Assembly: GCA_021234155.1 (NCBI GenBank)
Contig: JAJEKV010000064.1
Span: forward strand, 5,208,001-5,272,000
DNA: 64,000 nt
Source of the DNA: Isoetes taiwanensis
Taxonomy: Eukaryota > Streptophyta > Lycopodiopsida > Isoetales > Isoetaceae
Direction: 5' to 3'
A program made the translations under genes and the position numbers. Under the pieces are notes generated by a model. That model saw only the letters and a list, made by a program, of their open reading frames with translations, searched no databases and was not told the origin of the DNA. Of this stretch, positions 23,608-33,369 are shown in pieces. The stretch's first letter is position 1; every line of letters starts with the position of its first letter.

Positions 23608-24618
23608 ATTCTAGAATGGGACTCGCATGAAACCAACAAACCGCCCGATTTTCTTCTCATTCATCTCAGCAGATTTTCTACAATGGTGGATAGTGGGTAG
23701 CCGCACACATGCGAACTACCCATAAAAAATAAAGGGAAAATCCAATTATATCATTTGGACCCCAACAAAATACAATGCTAATAAAGACTGGGCTAGTGTA
23801 CCTGCCGAAAGCTTATCACCGGGATTAAAAAACCCCGCCCTTTCGGGTTTTCGAGGAAAAACCCTAGTGATAAGCCTTCGGCAAGGGGCTTGGACAAACG
23901 TAAGGCATAAAAATCGCTCACAAAACCCACGAATGGAAAAGTCAAAACAGATGCCGCTCGCTAACCTGTACCTGCACATCACCAACAAAACAACAAGACA
24001 AAACAAACCTCCCAGAGTGGAGGGGCTGATTACGCGCGTGCCACGCGATAAAAATACAATAACAAAGAAGGGGGAGGGTGGGTTCAAAGAGAAAAAAAGG
24101 TACTGGCGAGAGAAGAGGAAGCGCCGATGAGAAGTCGGGCGTAAACGCCTAAAATAGCGAACTCCCAACCGTAACGCATGCGCCGCCGCATGCATGCAAA
24201 ATATGCATGCTCGTCCCATTCTAGAATGGCGATCCGATGTCTCGGATCGATGGGATTCTAGAATGGGACTCGCATGAAACCAACAAACCGCCCGAATACC
24301 AAAGGACTTCCTTAACAAACTAGGATCGAGGACGAAGGTCATAGGATGAAGGCTAAAAGCCGAGAAAGGACAGCATGAAAGAAACGCCAAATTAGCCAAA
24401 CCAGGCAGGAAGAAGCCCCTCCCCTGCCTGGAAACAATTCAAAGAGAAAAAGGTACTGCTGAGAGAGAAGAGGAAGCGCCGATGAGAAGTCGAAGCAGAA
24501 ACGCGCCTAAAATAGCGAACTCCCAACCAGAACGGGCATGCGCCGCCCGCATGCATGCAAAACATGCATGCTCGTCCCATTCTAGAATGGTGATCCGATG
24601 TCTCGGATCGATGGGATT
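23608..24618. repeat. Tandem pair of a ~0.4-0.65 kb repeat
   Basis: attctagaatgggactcgca opens both units, at 23608 and 24255. Both end with a shared block of about 175 bp (24083-24254 and 24438-24618) starting ttcaaagagaaaaa and ending gatgtctcggatcgatggg. The middles differ: unit 1 contains a LINE-like 3' tail, unit 2 does not. The palindrome cccattctagaatgg marks the unit junction. Mismatches between the shared blocks fall mainly at CAG/CTG sites. Confidence 0.75.
23740..23880 (-). mobile_element. LINE-like 3' tail
   Basis: On the minus strand the phrases gggtttttcctcgaaaaccc, agcccagtctttattagc and attgtattttgttggggtcc resemble the conserved 3' ends of plant LINEs. A clearly related, equally oriented sequence occurs at 32.39-32.51 kb (same order of a GGTTTTT...CC hairpin, ACTAGCCCA and GGTCC-rich tail), which supports a repeat family. 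No reverse transcriptase is attached. Confidence 0.4.
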
Positions 24619-24683
24619 GTATTCTTAATCACTGCAGTTGATGGATTTCTACGAGCGACACTTACGATTCAGTAACGTGCAGT

Positions 24684-25189
24684 AAAAAACTTGTGCATAT
24701 CTATGTGAAGGTCCCCTAGATTATCAACTTCATTCTACTCCATAGTTTACTACTGGTACGTTGGTTTTGCCAGATAAGCTTCCAGTCTCAGACATGTATA
24801 TGTGTTGAATATGAGGCTTTTAGAAGCTTAAACCATGACATCTCAGGACATTGGTTTATCATAATCAACTTAGAAGTTGAAAGTTTTTGTACCAAAATTT
24901 CTTGAACAAAATGTTTGGATTAATGAAATTGTATACCCTGAATGAGATGTTCTATTCACAACTCTGAATATAGTATTCACAATCCTGCTCTAATACATAT
25001 ACCCATCAGCACTCCAAATCGAAAGCACTAAAAGTTCGCTGAGTGAATTTGCATCTGCATCCCTGTTTTACAAATGCTAATGAAATTGTTGAGCTTTGCT
25101 TTCTTGGAATAAGTCGATTGCCACAGAATTAGAATTTCAGTGTATGCATGTAATGCCACAGTAGACAAGCACAAATCGATTACGCTACA
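24684..25189. other. Intergenic, no gene recognised
   Basis: AT-rich, without notable frames. It leads into the N-terminal transposase-like half. Confidence 0.4.
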
Positions 25190-26118
25190 ATGGGCAAGCA
25201 CAAATCAATTCAGATACCAAAAGCAAGAAAACTTTTAAGAATGGAGTCCCAATTTGTGGGGGAAATTCTAATTTCAAAACTAAAATTCAAATTCCTGTTC
25301 TTCAAATTCCTGTTCTTTGCCTGCGTCCTGTTCTTTGGCTCCCTGCTGCAAGCTCCAATCCATTGTGGATATGGAGGTCAACGAGGTAATCTGTCCACAA
25401 ACTCGCATTTCAGAAAGGAGAAACGAAGAAAAACCAAGGAAGAAGAAATGTTGAAGAAAAGACGCCAGAGGAAAAGAAGAAAGGAGGAAAAATTGGAGCT
25501 TGCAGAATTGGCAGAAGGATCCGGTTCATCAAGAAGTGCAAGTAATAAACGCCGTATTGTCTATTTTCTAACGTCTTTCCATAAACAGACTAAAAGAATT
25601 GAGGATAGCATGAAGAAAGAAATTTTACTTGAGTTTTTGAGGGATAAAACATTGGAAAAATTTATAGGTGAAGAATTAAAAGATTTAGAAGCCAAGAGCA
25701 TCATCATAAGGAGCCTTTGGGACTCCATGTAGACTATGAAACTCTCTACCAGCAATGACTGCATAGCAGCCAAGAATAGCTGTCTTGCAATGTTTGTACC
25801 ACGCCGTGCAGATTCTGAAACAAGTGACAAAATCAGCCAAAGAGATCTTGGAAAGGTATTAGGTGTTCACCCAAGAAACCTGCAAAAGGCAAAGAAAAAG
25901 AGGGAAGCGATCGATTACAATGGTGGGAAATGGGTTTCTTATAAGAGGGCTAAAAGATTCGATGCAATTTCAGATGAACAGATAGAAAAGATTCAAAAAT
26001 TTTGGATTGAGAACACCAAAGTGTCTCCTAACACAAAGGATGTTAGAACTAGAAGATTGGAGAGAAATGTAAGAGAAGAACATGTTGCCCACTATCTGGA
26101 GGAATCACAGGTTAGTTT
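25190..26118 (+). pseudogene. Transposase-like protein, N-terminal half
   Basis: A first frame (25190-25732) has a lysine/arginine/glutamate-rich segment and then KKEILLEFLRDKTLEKFIGE. A second frame begins at 25736 and carries SQRDLGKVLGVHPRNLQKAK and RLERNVREEHVAHYLEESQ, ending at a GT (26110). ‘KVSPNxKDVxxxR....EEHxxHYLE’ is the N-terminal signature, with a helix-turn-helix-like lead, of the same family whose C-terminal half lies inverted at 13.3-15.2 kb. The break point of this half (HYLEESQ) is just where the other half starts (LFKRFKDQIKIRL). Only one stop (TAG at 25730) interrupts the two frames, so this copy is less damaged. Confidence 0.5.
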
Positions 26119-26522
26119 ATAAATTTTGTACTTCATGTTTTCTTAGGCTTAGTGTGGTGGCGCATGTGGTGGTTAGTGTGTTGTACAATGATTGTGGTGT
26201 ACTATATGCAGCATGTGAATTGTGTGTAGTTGACTCTGAAATGCAAATAATATTTAATGTTGGGAATATTAGAACATGACAGATTTGAGTTACAAGTACT
26301 ATATTCCTTTACTGGGTCTGTGTGTACAGTCTAAAAATATTTGAGAATGACAGATAACTAACTGATCCTAAAAGTACAATTTTTTGTTGAATAAAGACAA
26401 ATTTTTGTCAGATAAAAGTATCTATTGGAAAGTTTAAATATATTAAAAAAAAGAGCATATGTTACAAAATTCGGCTTTTCAATTAAAGATCTGTATCCGA
26501 GAACTAAACTTACATGCATTTC
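26119..26522. other. Presumed intron or flank, no gene
   Basis: AT-rich sequence after a donor-like GTTAGT, with many tgtggtg phrases at 26150-26190 that resemble the edge of the minisatellite. Confidence 0.3.
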
Positions 26523-27026
26523 CTAAGCAGCAGGAAATGCTGGTATGACTGGCTCCACTTCTGGTGCATCCAAAATTACTGTTTTCTGCACTAAAGCATC
26601 TAAGCTTTCTGCAGTCATCCCAGAATTGCATAGGATCAGGTTTGCCAGTGCTTCCTGCATCCCCTGGTGGTAAGAACGCAACCCTGCCAGTAATTCCCGT
26701 TGTTCCCGACTCAGAGCCTGGAAGTGTCGAACAACCCATGTTATACCTGTCTTTGCAGCAGCATATAACATAAAGTCATGCACCTTGTCTGAGAGCTCAC
26801 TGGCTTTGAATTGAGCAAAGAAGGTGGATTTAGGCATATCCACCTTCAGAGATTGGTCACGAGCCCTGGTTAAAGCATGCCGAAGGTCCTCCTCGCTCAC
26901 TCTAGGTAGGCCGTAGTGATCTCTGAACAACCCCTTAGCCATTGCCGGAATGAACTTGGAAGCTTGAGAACGAAACGCCAAAAATCTAGTGTAGGAACAT
27001 GATTTAGGGGGTAGATCCTTTAACAT
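26523..27026 (-). CDS. Hypothetical 167-aa protein
   Basis: An uninterrupted ATG-to-TAG frame of 167 codons in otherwise AT-rich sequence. The protein is helix-rich, with alternating charged and hydrophobic residues: PRVSEEDLRHALTRARDQSL in the first third, WVVRHFQALSREQRELLAG in the middle and MTAESLDALVQKTVIL near the end, then a proline/alanine tail (VIPAFPAA). There is no signal peptide, membrane segment or known motif. Its length and protein-like composition make chance unlikely, but no splice or promoter signals were established. It lies between the N-terminal transposase-like half and minisatellite B, so it may be cargo or part of that element. It could also be a gag-like or captured host sequence. 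Confidence 0.4.
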   Translation of the reverse strand: MLKDLPPKSCSYTRFLAFRSQASKFIPAMAKGLFRDHYGLPRVSEEDLRHALTRARDQSLKVDMPKSTFFAQFKASELSDKVHDFMLYAAAKTGITWVVRHFQALSREQRELLAGLRSYHQGMQEALANLILCNSGMTAESLDALVQKTVILDAPEVEPVIPAFPAA

Positions 27027-27129
27027 TATTAGGAAAGGAATGTAATTATTATCAGGGTGTACGAATTTCAGAAATGTTATGAGAGCAGGCTAGGCAGATT
27101 TTTTATGGCAGATAAAATAGGATCAATGT

Positions 27130-27550
27130 GATGTGATGTGTCGTGTGGTGTGGTGTGGGGTGCGTTATATTTATGGTGTCATGTGGTTGTGTGCATGTTA
27201 AATATATGATATGTGTGGATTCAAATTTATTTATTCTCCCCCCTCACCCCACCACACCCCACCATCTATCCCACCACTAAATTTCATCCACCATAGACTA
27301 CCTCCACATATTTATCACCACATTTCAAACATACATCTCCCACCACCACATGCACCACATTCTCCATTACCACCATATTTGAAGCCCACCATCTCCCACC
27401 ACCACAGTCCACCATGTCCCACACCATACCCCACCATCTCCCACCACTACACTCTACCATCTCCCACCACTACACTCCACCATGTCCCACACTACACCCC
27501 TCCACCACACACCACCACCGCCACCACCACACTCCTCCACCACCAATGCA
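27130..27550. repeat. CCACC-type minisatellite B, inverted relative to A
   Basis: gtgatgtgatgtg-type repeats (27127-27185) are followed by pyrimidine-rich repeats with caccatctcccaccaccaca phrases (27240-27545). The order of irregular phrases (ccaccatctatcccacca, then a ccaccatag phrase, then accacatgcaccac, then gaagcccaccatctccc) matches the reverse complement of 15590-15795 in minisatellite A. The two arrays are therefore diverged copies of one sequence, not independent expansions. Confidence 0.8.
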
Positions 27551-27944
27551 TCTTTGATGAAGGCATGGCATATTGTGCTTTACCGTGGAAACAAACAGTT
27601 ATTAACCACATTGGAACAGAATGCGGCAACCATGATAAGCACACAAAAATGTACTTAGTAGTGCTTGGGGTTTGCATATAAATTGTATATGCATCGTGCA
27701 GCAGCATGTAAAGGCTTCTTTGAGACTCACGCTAATCCAAGCCATGCGACTATGCATAAAGTTAGACCATTGACATTTCAAAGTATGCCGCGAGAGCGAG
27801 AATTAAAATTTGGGATGTTGATAGGAATACTGGTCTGGATGACAAATATAATGATGAAGAGACGATTGATGAGGAGCTCGTATCTACTAAGCCCATTATG
27901 CCCCCTGCAGACACCCCATTGCGCAGTCAAACTTCATTTCTTTC

Positions 27945-27953
27945 TATATAAAG
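27945..27953 (+). promoter_or_regulatory. TATA box candidate
   Basis: TATATAAAG, 39 bp before the ATG at 27992, a normal plant spacing for a TATA box with a short leader. Confidence 0.35.
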
Positions 27954-27991
27954 GACCAGTTTTTTAGCTATCACCAAATACTCCTTGAGCT

Positions 27992-28171
27992 ATGGAGCCT
28001 GGCTCTACAAACACCCTCATGGAAAACGACAGAGGAGGCATTCTCATAACGGGTCCCAATGTTGCTAAAATGGAGGACATTAGCATTTCAATTGCTCCAG
28101 ATGAGGAAGGAGAGCCTTTTCTCGATAATAAAGAGCATGAGAAAGAGGAGTTGCAAGGAGAAAAGGTTTGA
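27992..28171 (+). CDS. Small hypothetical ORF, 59 aa, acidic
   Basis: ATG at 27992 opens MEPGSTNTLMENDRGGILIT, continues with VAKMEDISISIAPDEEGEPF and ends LQGEKV before TGA. It is strongly acidic with no recognised domain. A TATA box at normal distance precedes it. GGTTTG at its end is only a poor donor, so whether this is a short protein, a first exon or chance is open. Sequence downstream in the other frame (FDREFEEDMATSFKEDQLLF) also looks coding, so a frameshift near 28165 could join them. Confidence 0.25.
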   Translation: MEPGSTNTLMENDRGGILITGPNVAKMEDISISIAPDEEGEPFLDNKEHEKEELQGEKV

Positions 28172-28179
28172 CCGTGAAT

Positions 28180-28678
28180 TTGAGGAAGATATGGCAACAT
28201 CATTTAAGGAGGACCAACTTTTGTTCTTCGCTAAGGACTTATCAGCGCACAAAAGTAACAGCATTTTGCACACTGATCCTTATTCTTTGGGTAATATACC
28301 TGGAGGATTTACTAGCTGTTTCAATTTTATTATCACGCTCTCCCATCTTCTTCTTCTTCCCTTTCTTATCTTTTCCACTTTCGCAATTACCACATCTCAC
28401 ATATTCTTTACTTTTCACAGTTTTGAATTCACCAGATGCCATCCTCTCTTTACCCCATTTAGTTTCAATATCACCAGATTCCATTCGTGATCCAATTGGC
28501 ACTAAAGTTTTGTTTCCAGGCTCAAATTGTGTCGTAGTTTTTTGGTTTGATTGGTAAATTTCCTTGGAAGGAAATTTTTCTCGAGGTAATATCCTCCTGA
28601 AGTTTCGCAACAACCACCAGCCTCTACTCGTCATAAGTACAAATAAATGCAAATTTTTATTTTTTAAATATATACGAC
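28180..28678. other. Intergenic, C/T-rich
   Basis: T/C-rich stretch (28320-28480) with overlapping open frames on both strands. None has a recognisable domain. Confidence 0.35.
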
Positions 28679-28694
28679 AAAAACGTGGCTACCT

Positions 28695-28725
<31 letters not shown>

Positions 28726-28737
28726 CGTGGCTACCTT
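28679..28737. repeat. Poly(A) run flanked by a 17-bp direct repeat
   Basis: aaaaacgtggctacctt occurs at 28679-28695 and again at 28721-28737, with ctt plus 27 A residues between or overlapping. It has the form of a target duplication around a retroposed poly(A) tail, but with essentially no body. Confidence 0.7.
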
Positions 28738-28739
28738 TA

Positions 28740-30854
28740 TACATGAAATAAGTACAGTTAAATCTCAAGAACCAGATCAAAAGTTTACATGCATTGCCCC
28801 TAATATATGACACCCTTACGTGCTTTTACCTTGCTAAGTTATTTAATATATATATTTATTTTCTACCTCCAGTCATAATATGTTCACTTTCTTAGAAAGC
28901 ACCTAGCAAGCTCCCACGGTTCACAGTGCAGGATTTATAGTAGAGGGTACACCTTCCAACTCAAGAAGATAATCAATCTGCTATTCATGAATTCACTATT
29001 CATATTTCTGTTTTGTATAAACATTTAAGGCTGCTATGGTAATTTTACATTATTTCAAATAGATTGAAGACATCAAGAATGGTGGTTTGATTTCATCGCC
29101 AGTATGCATAACAAATTTGATTGGAATTTAACATCAAAATTTGGTCATGTAATTTTGGTTTATGTAGGTGTTAATTTGATTATGCGCGTTCGACTAACTC
29201 ATTGACACTGTATCTAGTTGCAGTGTTCATCCGCCTTTCATCAAAATCCCCCCCCCCGTGTCTTCGAAATTGCAATCAAGATGCAATGTGTCTACATCTA
29301 CCTCTTGATAGCTAAGATGTGCAGTTTGCCTATTATGGTTCAATAAGCTTTCTAGATGATTAAATGTTAAAAACTTGGGTGCTATTTATATGGGGACCAC
29401 ATAGTAGGTTTTATCCCTTTTCAAGTGGTGATTAAACCATTAATCATTAGCTTTTGCCCCATAGTATTGTTTGACAATTAACTTTTATTTCTCTTACTGG
29501 AAAATAAGACCAACAGACCAACATTACTTATACAAGAAATTTATCGCGGCGGCCAAGGGCGCCGCGAACATTTCTTTCGTTCAACTTGCTGCAAAAGAGG
29601 TTTTATGTTAATTCTAGAGAATCTCAGCTCTCGACACGATAAAAGTAACTAAAAATGTTCAATCTTGCAATTCGAACTTCCATATTTGCCACAATATTCA
29701 GAAGCAGTGTGAAAACTCTAATCGAATATAAACTCTCTTTCTTGCTAGCCCCCCTACCCCTCCAACTTTTTTTCTCTCGTGCTCATCAAAATAATCCATG
29801 CTTGCAATTTTTGATTATTCTACCTCCGTTCACGTATCGTCATAGCTTTGATTCTTCCCATCCCCCTTCGCCATAGCCCCTACCACCTACAATTTTATAT
29901 CAAGCCTTGGCAGTTGTCGAAAATTAGCAAAGGTAGCCGAATACTAATTGAACGAATTGGCCACTTTAAGATTTAGCCACTTTGATCCTGGTTAAGGAGG
30001 ATTGAAATTTGCAATAAAGATGTTTTATATCTAGTGGAATTAGAAGCTTCAAGCTATACTACCTGGAGGAATTCATTCTGTGAGATTCTAATATCTGGAG
30101 GAATTCGTTTTGTATGGAATCTCATATCAGTTTATGTTTAGGTGGTACACCTCATGCGATGCAGAAACCAAATAACCTTGGTTTGGGAAGTTCCCTTGGA
30201 AGTCTTATAACCTACCAAATGGACTTCAAATTTGGTTGTACAATTTTGAAATAATAGGGATGGAGGCCTTTGTATTGGAGCTTGTTGGGTAGATTTAGAA
30301 CGAACAGAAACATGATGGTGAGGGCTAAAAAATTTCTCACGAAGCAAACAACTAAACCCCGCAACCCGATTTACTAAAAGACATCAGTATGGCGGCAATA
30401 AAACCAAGAACCCTGGCACCTCTGCGAGAAGACAAAGTGTTCGTTACAATGATAAAGAAGTATAATGTCAAAGAAGACTGTGTCATGATGTCAAGTAAAA
30501 CATGGATATGTCAAGTACATCATTGAAAGAAAAAGGGGGCAAAACGGCATGCTAATTCTAATTTTTTTTGATGCAAATTAAGCGACTTGAACCGAATCGG
30601 ACATGATGTTAGTTATCCCAAACCGAAGCTTGCACCGTCGTGCTTAAAACAATAAATCCATAAAAGAGTTGTTTTCAAGTACAACTTTTATGCCTTGTGG
30701 ATTTTTGTCTTCGTTTCATTCAAACATTCAAATGTTTGTTTCATGGTCACCAAAATTCTTGTTAGTGAAGCACATTATTGTTAGTGAAGCACATTATTGT
30801 TTGTAAAGAGAGGATTGCTGCCAAACATTTCTTCAGTTGAAAGATTTTGAGCTT
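28740..30854. other. Intergenic, no gene recognised
   Basis: AT-rich sequence. A GC hairpin (cgcggcggccaagggcgccg) sits at 29545-29566, and a C-run at about 29245. The phrase gaagcacattattgttagt is tandemly repeated near 30762-30800. No coding signal. Confidence 0.4.
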
Positions 30855-31469
30855 TTATTCAACAATAGAATTACACAACATGATAAGAAGCACACCAATA
30901 GTTGCATAGAGGAAAATAATAAATGCAATGGCTAGGACAATTATATTGCCAGAACTGCAAAATTGAAACATGCACATATTAATATCCAAAAGTTTAAAAG
31001 TGGCACAGGGAACAAATCAGCATGAGCAAGACTGCAACATCACTCCATAATTAATGATGTTATTAAAAGGAACTCCAATGAACACATTAAGGACTTATAT
31101 TTACCTCAATGTCCATAGACGAAGATACGATGTTGTGTTAGAGATTGCCCCCAGAACAAACTCAATTGTATGAATCAGTGGATGAATAAAAATCTCCCCA
31201 AATTCAAACTCCTCATGATCGTCATGGTTTACTCCAGACATATCATCCAGATTCTTGACTCTTTCATATGAGCGTCCCTGCAACTTCTGCAAACAAACCA
31301 ATCAGTGACGCAACTGCATTCAGATGGTTCTATCATTGTACTCAACCCAGTTCACACTATTCTAATGTCAAAGAGAGAATGATACCTCAATGTGGTGCTT
31401 GCAAAGAAGTAAAGGCTTGGGAAGCAGCATCCAAGGTACAGCTACCAGGGCAATAAAGAGCAGAGCAAG
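30855..31469 (-). pseudogene. V-type H+-ATPase subunit a fragment, C-terminal exons
   Basis: Three exon-like blocks with GT/AG borders on the minus strand. 31469-31386 reads ALLFIALVAVPWMLLPKPLL. 31286-31105 reads [12 protein letters not shown], then [20 protein letters not shown] and [16 protein letters not shown]. 30954-30855 reads IIFLYATIGVLLIM. These match the membrane half of V-ATPase subunit a (VHA-a), a proton-channel stator subunit of vacuole/TGN membranes. Family proteins continue LRLWALSLAHSEL...GYN before the last block and ETLSAFLHALRLHWVEF after it. Both are missing here, and the last block ends early in a TAA (30857-30855). With about 120 of about 820 residues it is a truncated duplicate, not a working gene. 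Confidence 0.8.
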
Positions 31470-31789
31470 CTGAATAAAGCAATATTAGAATGCTCTATTG
31501 CAAGTAGCCAGTTTAGCATAGACAAATTTACACTTGCATTTGAAATGATGTCGTTGGTCTTCTTCTTCTTCAATCAAAAATTGTTTTTAACATAAGCAGC
31601 ACATCATATCTGTTCTTTGCTTTTAAGTTTCTTCGTTTGAAGTCACTGCACTCTCCTGTATTTTGAACTCCACAATTTATTGAACACCACATCGAATGAT
31701 TTATTGTGCTGGACCTGCATCTTTTATCTGTCTACTTATCATATTTATGGAAAAGCTTTAAAACATGGATAGTAAGTGATACGTTGTAC

Positions 31790-31970
31790 CTGCATCCCTT
31801 TCCCATTCAATTGCTTAACTGCAACTTGAATCTTCGCATCCCCTGCAGAACCTTTTAGTTTTACGCCATCCTTTATATACAGAGCCAAAGCCCCCTTCTC
31901 CTATTTTATTGGAGTGGTGGAAGTTTTCTGTTGCAATTTTCAGCTCAGAAAGGCTGAAAACACGAAGATC
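31790..31970 (-). pseudogene. Receptor-like cytoplasmic kinase (RLCK-VII/PCRK-like) exon fragment
   Basis: The minus-strand frame reads [20 protein letters not shown] and [12 protein letters not shown] (glycine-rich loop GEGGFGSV). After a one-base loss it reads [16 protein letters not shown], which contains the ATP-binding lysine (VAVKQL) and ends at a GTAC donor. The LRVFSxSELKxAT lead and VAVKQLxxxGxQ are typical of PCRK1/2-type cytoplasmic kinases in immune signalling. The frameshift between the loop and the lysine, and the absence of the following kinase exons in the next 300 bp, mark it as a fragment. Confidence 0.7.
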
Positions 31971-32353
31971 TATACCTTACAGATGTGCTTGGGCAAGTAT
32001 GGTCCTGCTTCAAAGTTAGATCATCAACTCGAAGGTAATCTATTGAAGAGATTCCATATAAACTTTTGTGCCTCTAAGATTAGAATTCTTTCCCTTAAAT
32101 TGAGAAAAATGAGAGCACTAGCTGTTGCGTGATCTTTACAAAAAAGACATAAGCTCAATTCACATGTTGTTCTCTCAGGCAGATTAAATTTTGTAATCTC
32201 TAAAGGGCTGCATGTACTATATGACGACTCTATTCTATGGGCCACCACTACAGCATATGCAAGGAAGAAGAAGATCTGTAGTAAGGCTAGAAATTATTGG
32301 AGGGGTTAAAACAACACATTTTGTTAAATTGATGCAAAAAAAGATCCGGTAAG

Positions 32354-32510
32354 AATAGAATAGAATAGAATAGAATAGTTTTTTTAACGTCCACGGAGAC
32401 CAATAGGTCATGGGACCCATACAATGGGCTAGTACAATCATTACTACTAGGATTAAAAAACCCCTGCCTCGAAAGGTTTTCAAGGGAAAAACCTTTGCAG
32501 TAATGATGAT
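32354..32510 (-). mobile_element. LINE-like 3' tail with (TATTC)n end
   Basis: A microsatellite of five aatag units (about 32356-32380) is followed by cgtccacggagaccaatagg, acaatgggctagtacaatc and a GGTTTTT-type hairpin region. This is similar to the tail at 23.74-23.88 kb. Read on the minus strand, the unique part ends in a simple repeat, the typical arrangement of a LINE 3' end. Confidence 0.4.
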
Positions 32511-32511
32511 A

Positions 32512-32765
32512 CTAGAATCTATGAGGTTTTAGCCTGGCAACTGCATTTTCCTGTATGATAACATAATGCTTCCAGCTGTAAAATGGCAGAGTCTTGATCA
32601 TTCTTGTAAACAGAGCCTTGCTCTCAAATATGTAGTGCCCACCAGACTTCATGTGCCCAATCTTTTGCCCCGCAAAAATGCCCCTGTTTCTTCAATTCCG
32701 TCTGCGTGCTTCAACCTTTGATTCTTCTGGACTTAAATGTCCCGAGATACCACAGATAATTTCTT
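32512..32765 (-). pseudogene. Unrecognised exon remnant
   Basis: One minus-strand frame preceded by a TATGCAG acceptor reads EEKEIICGISGHLSPEESKV. After a single TGA it continues as RGIFAGQKIGHMKSGGHYIF, SKALFTRMIKTLPFYSWKHY and VIIQENAVARLKPHRF, then TAG (32514-32512). The residue pattern is clearly protein-like. I do not recognise the family. The LINE-like tail begins right after the stop, so it may sit in the former 3' UTR. Confidence 0.35.
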
Positions 32766-33060
32766 TTTCTTCTGCATATTAGAAGAAAACAGAGGATTAG
32801 AGGGGAAAAATCAGTCAGATTTGAACCGGATCATGCTGGATTGCAATCAGTTAGCGAATCCATGTACCTTTTTCCTACATACTACCATAGCCCGCCATAC
32901 TCGCTCCTTCCATCAGATGCTGCAAACCTGTATGATAAATAGTTTACCTTGTCTTAGTTGCAACGACCATCGCCATCAGAAAGAGCCAGTATAATTCTCT
33001 CTCGAACAGCCTATAAATGGTTGTTATAATCCAAGAAGAAGCTTACCTCTTCAAGTTCCT

Positions 33061-33285
33061 TCACCATATCTCCCTATAGGATCCGATGCCATAGCCGTCT
33101 ATGGAGTCCAGTGAGTGACAGACAGCTCCCTGGCCGAAAAACCCTACAACACCAAAATTGACAACTCCGGCGATGGCAATGCAAGACGCCATAGCCAGCA
33201 AGACATCACCTGAAAACAGAGCAGGGGACTGTGGATGCGACTTCACCAAATCCGGCGGAATGGCAAGAACAGGGTGCCTAGCCAA
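33061..33285 (-). other. Possible first-exon region of an unrecognised gene
   Basis: A 74-codon open frame without a conventional ATG at its beginning (internal ATG gives MASCIAIAGVVNFGVVGFFG). Just inside, an alternative frame MVKELEE ends at a good donor (GTAAGC at about 33043). A T/C-rich block upstream (33293-33340) would suit a promoter or leader on the minus strand. It may be the 5' end of the exon remnant at 32.5-32.8 kb. Confidence 0.25.
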
Positions 33286-33369
33286 ATCCGTTCCTTTTTT
33301 TTTTCCTTTTTCTCATATTTTTAAAGGGCTATTTTTTCCTCAGAACGGTACGTGGCGGCTTTAGAAATA

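Noticed and set aside
23746-24399. 217-codon open frame on the minus strand
   Set aside because: It runs through the tandem repeat and LINE-like tail, has no domain, and the repeat copies show small indels that would shift it.
28242-28652. 136-codon minus-strand open frame with an RCGNC motif
   Set aside because: C/T-rich tract with open frames on both strands; no domain and no second zinc-binding pair.
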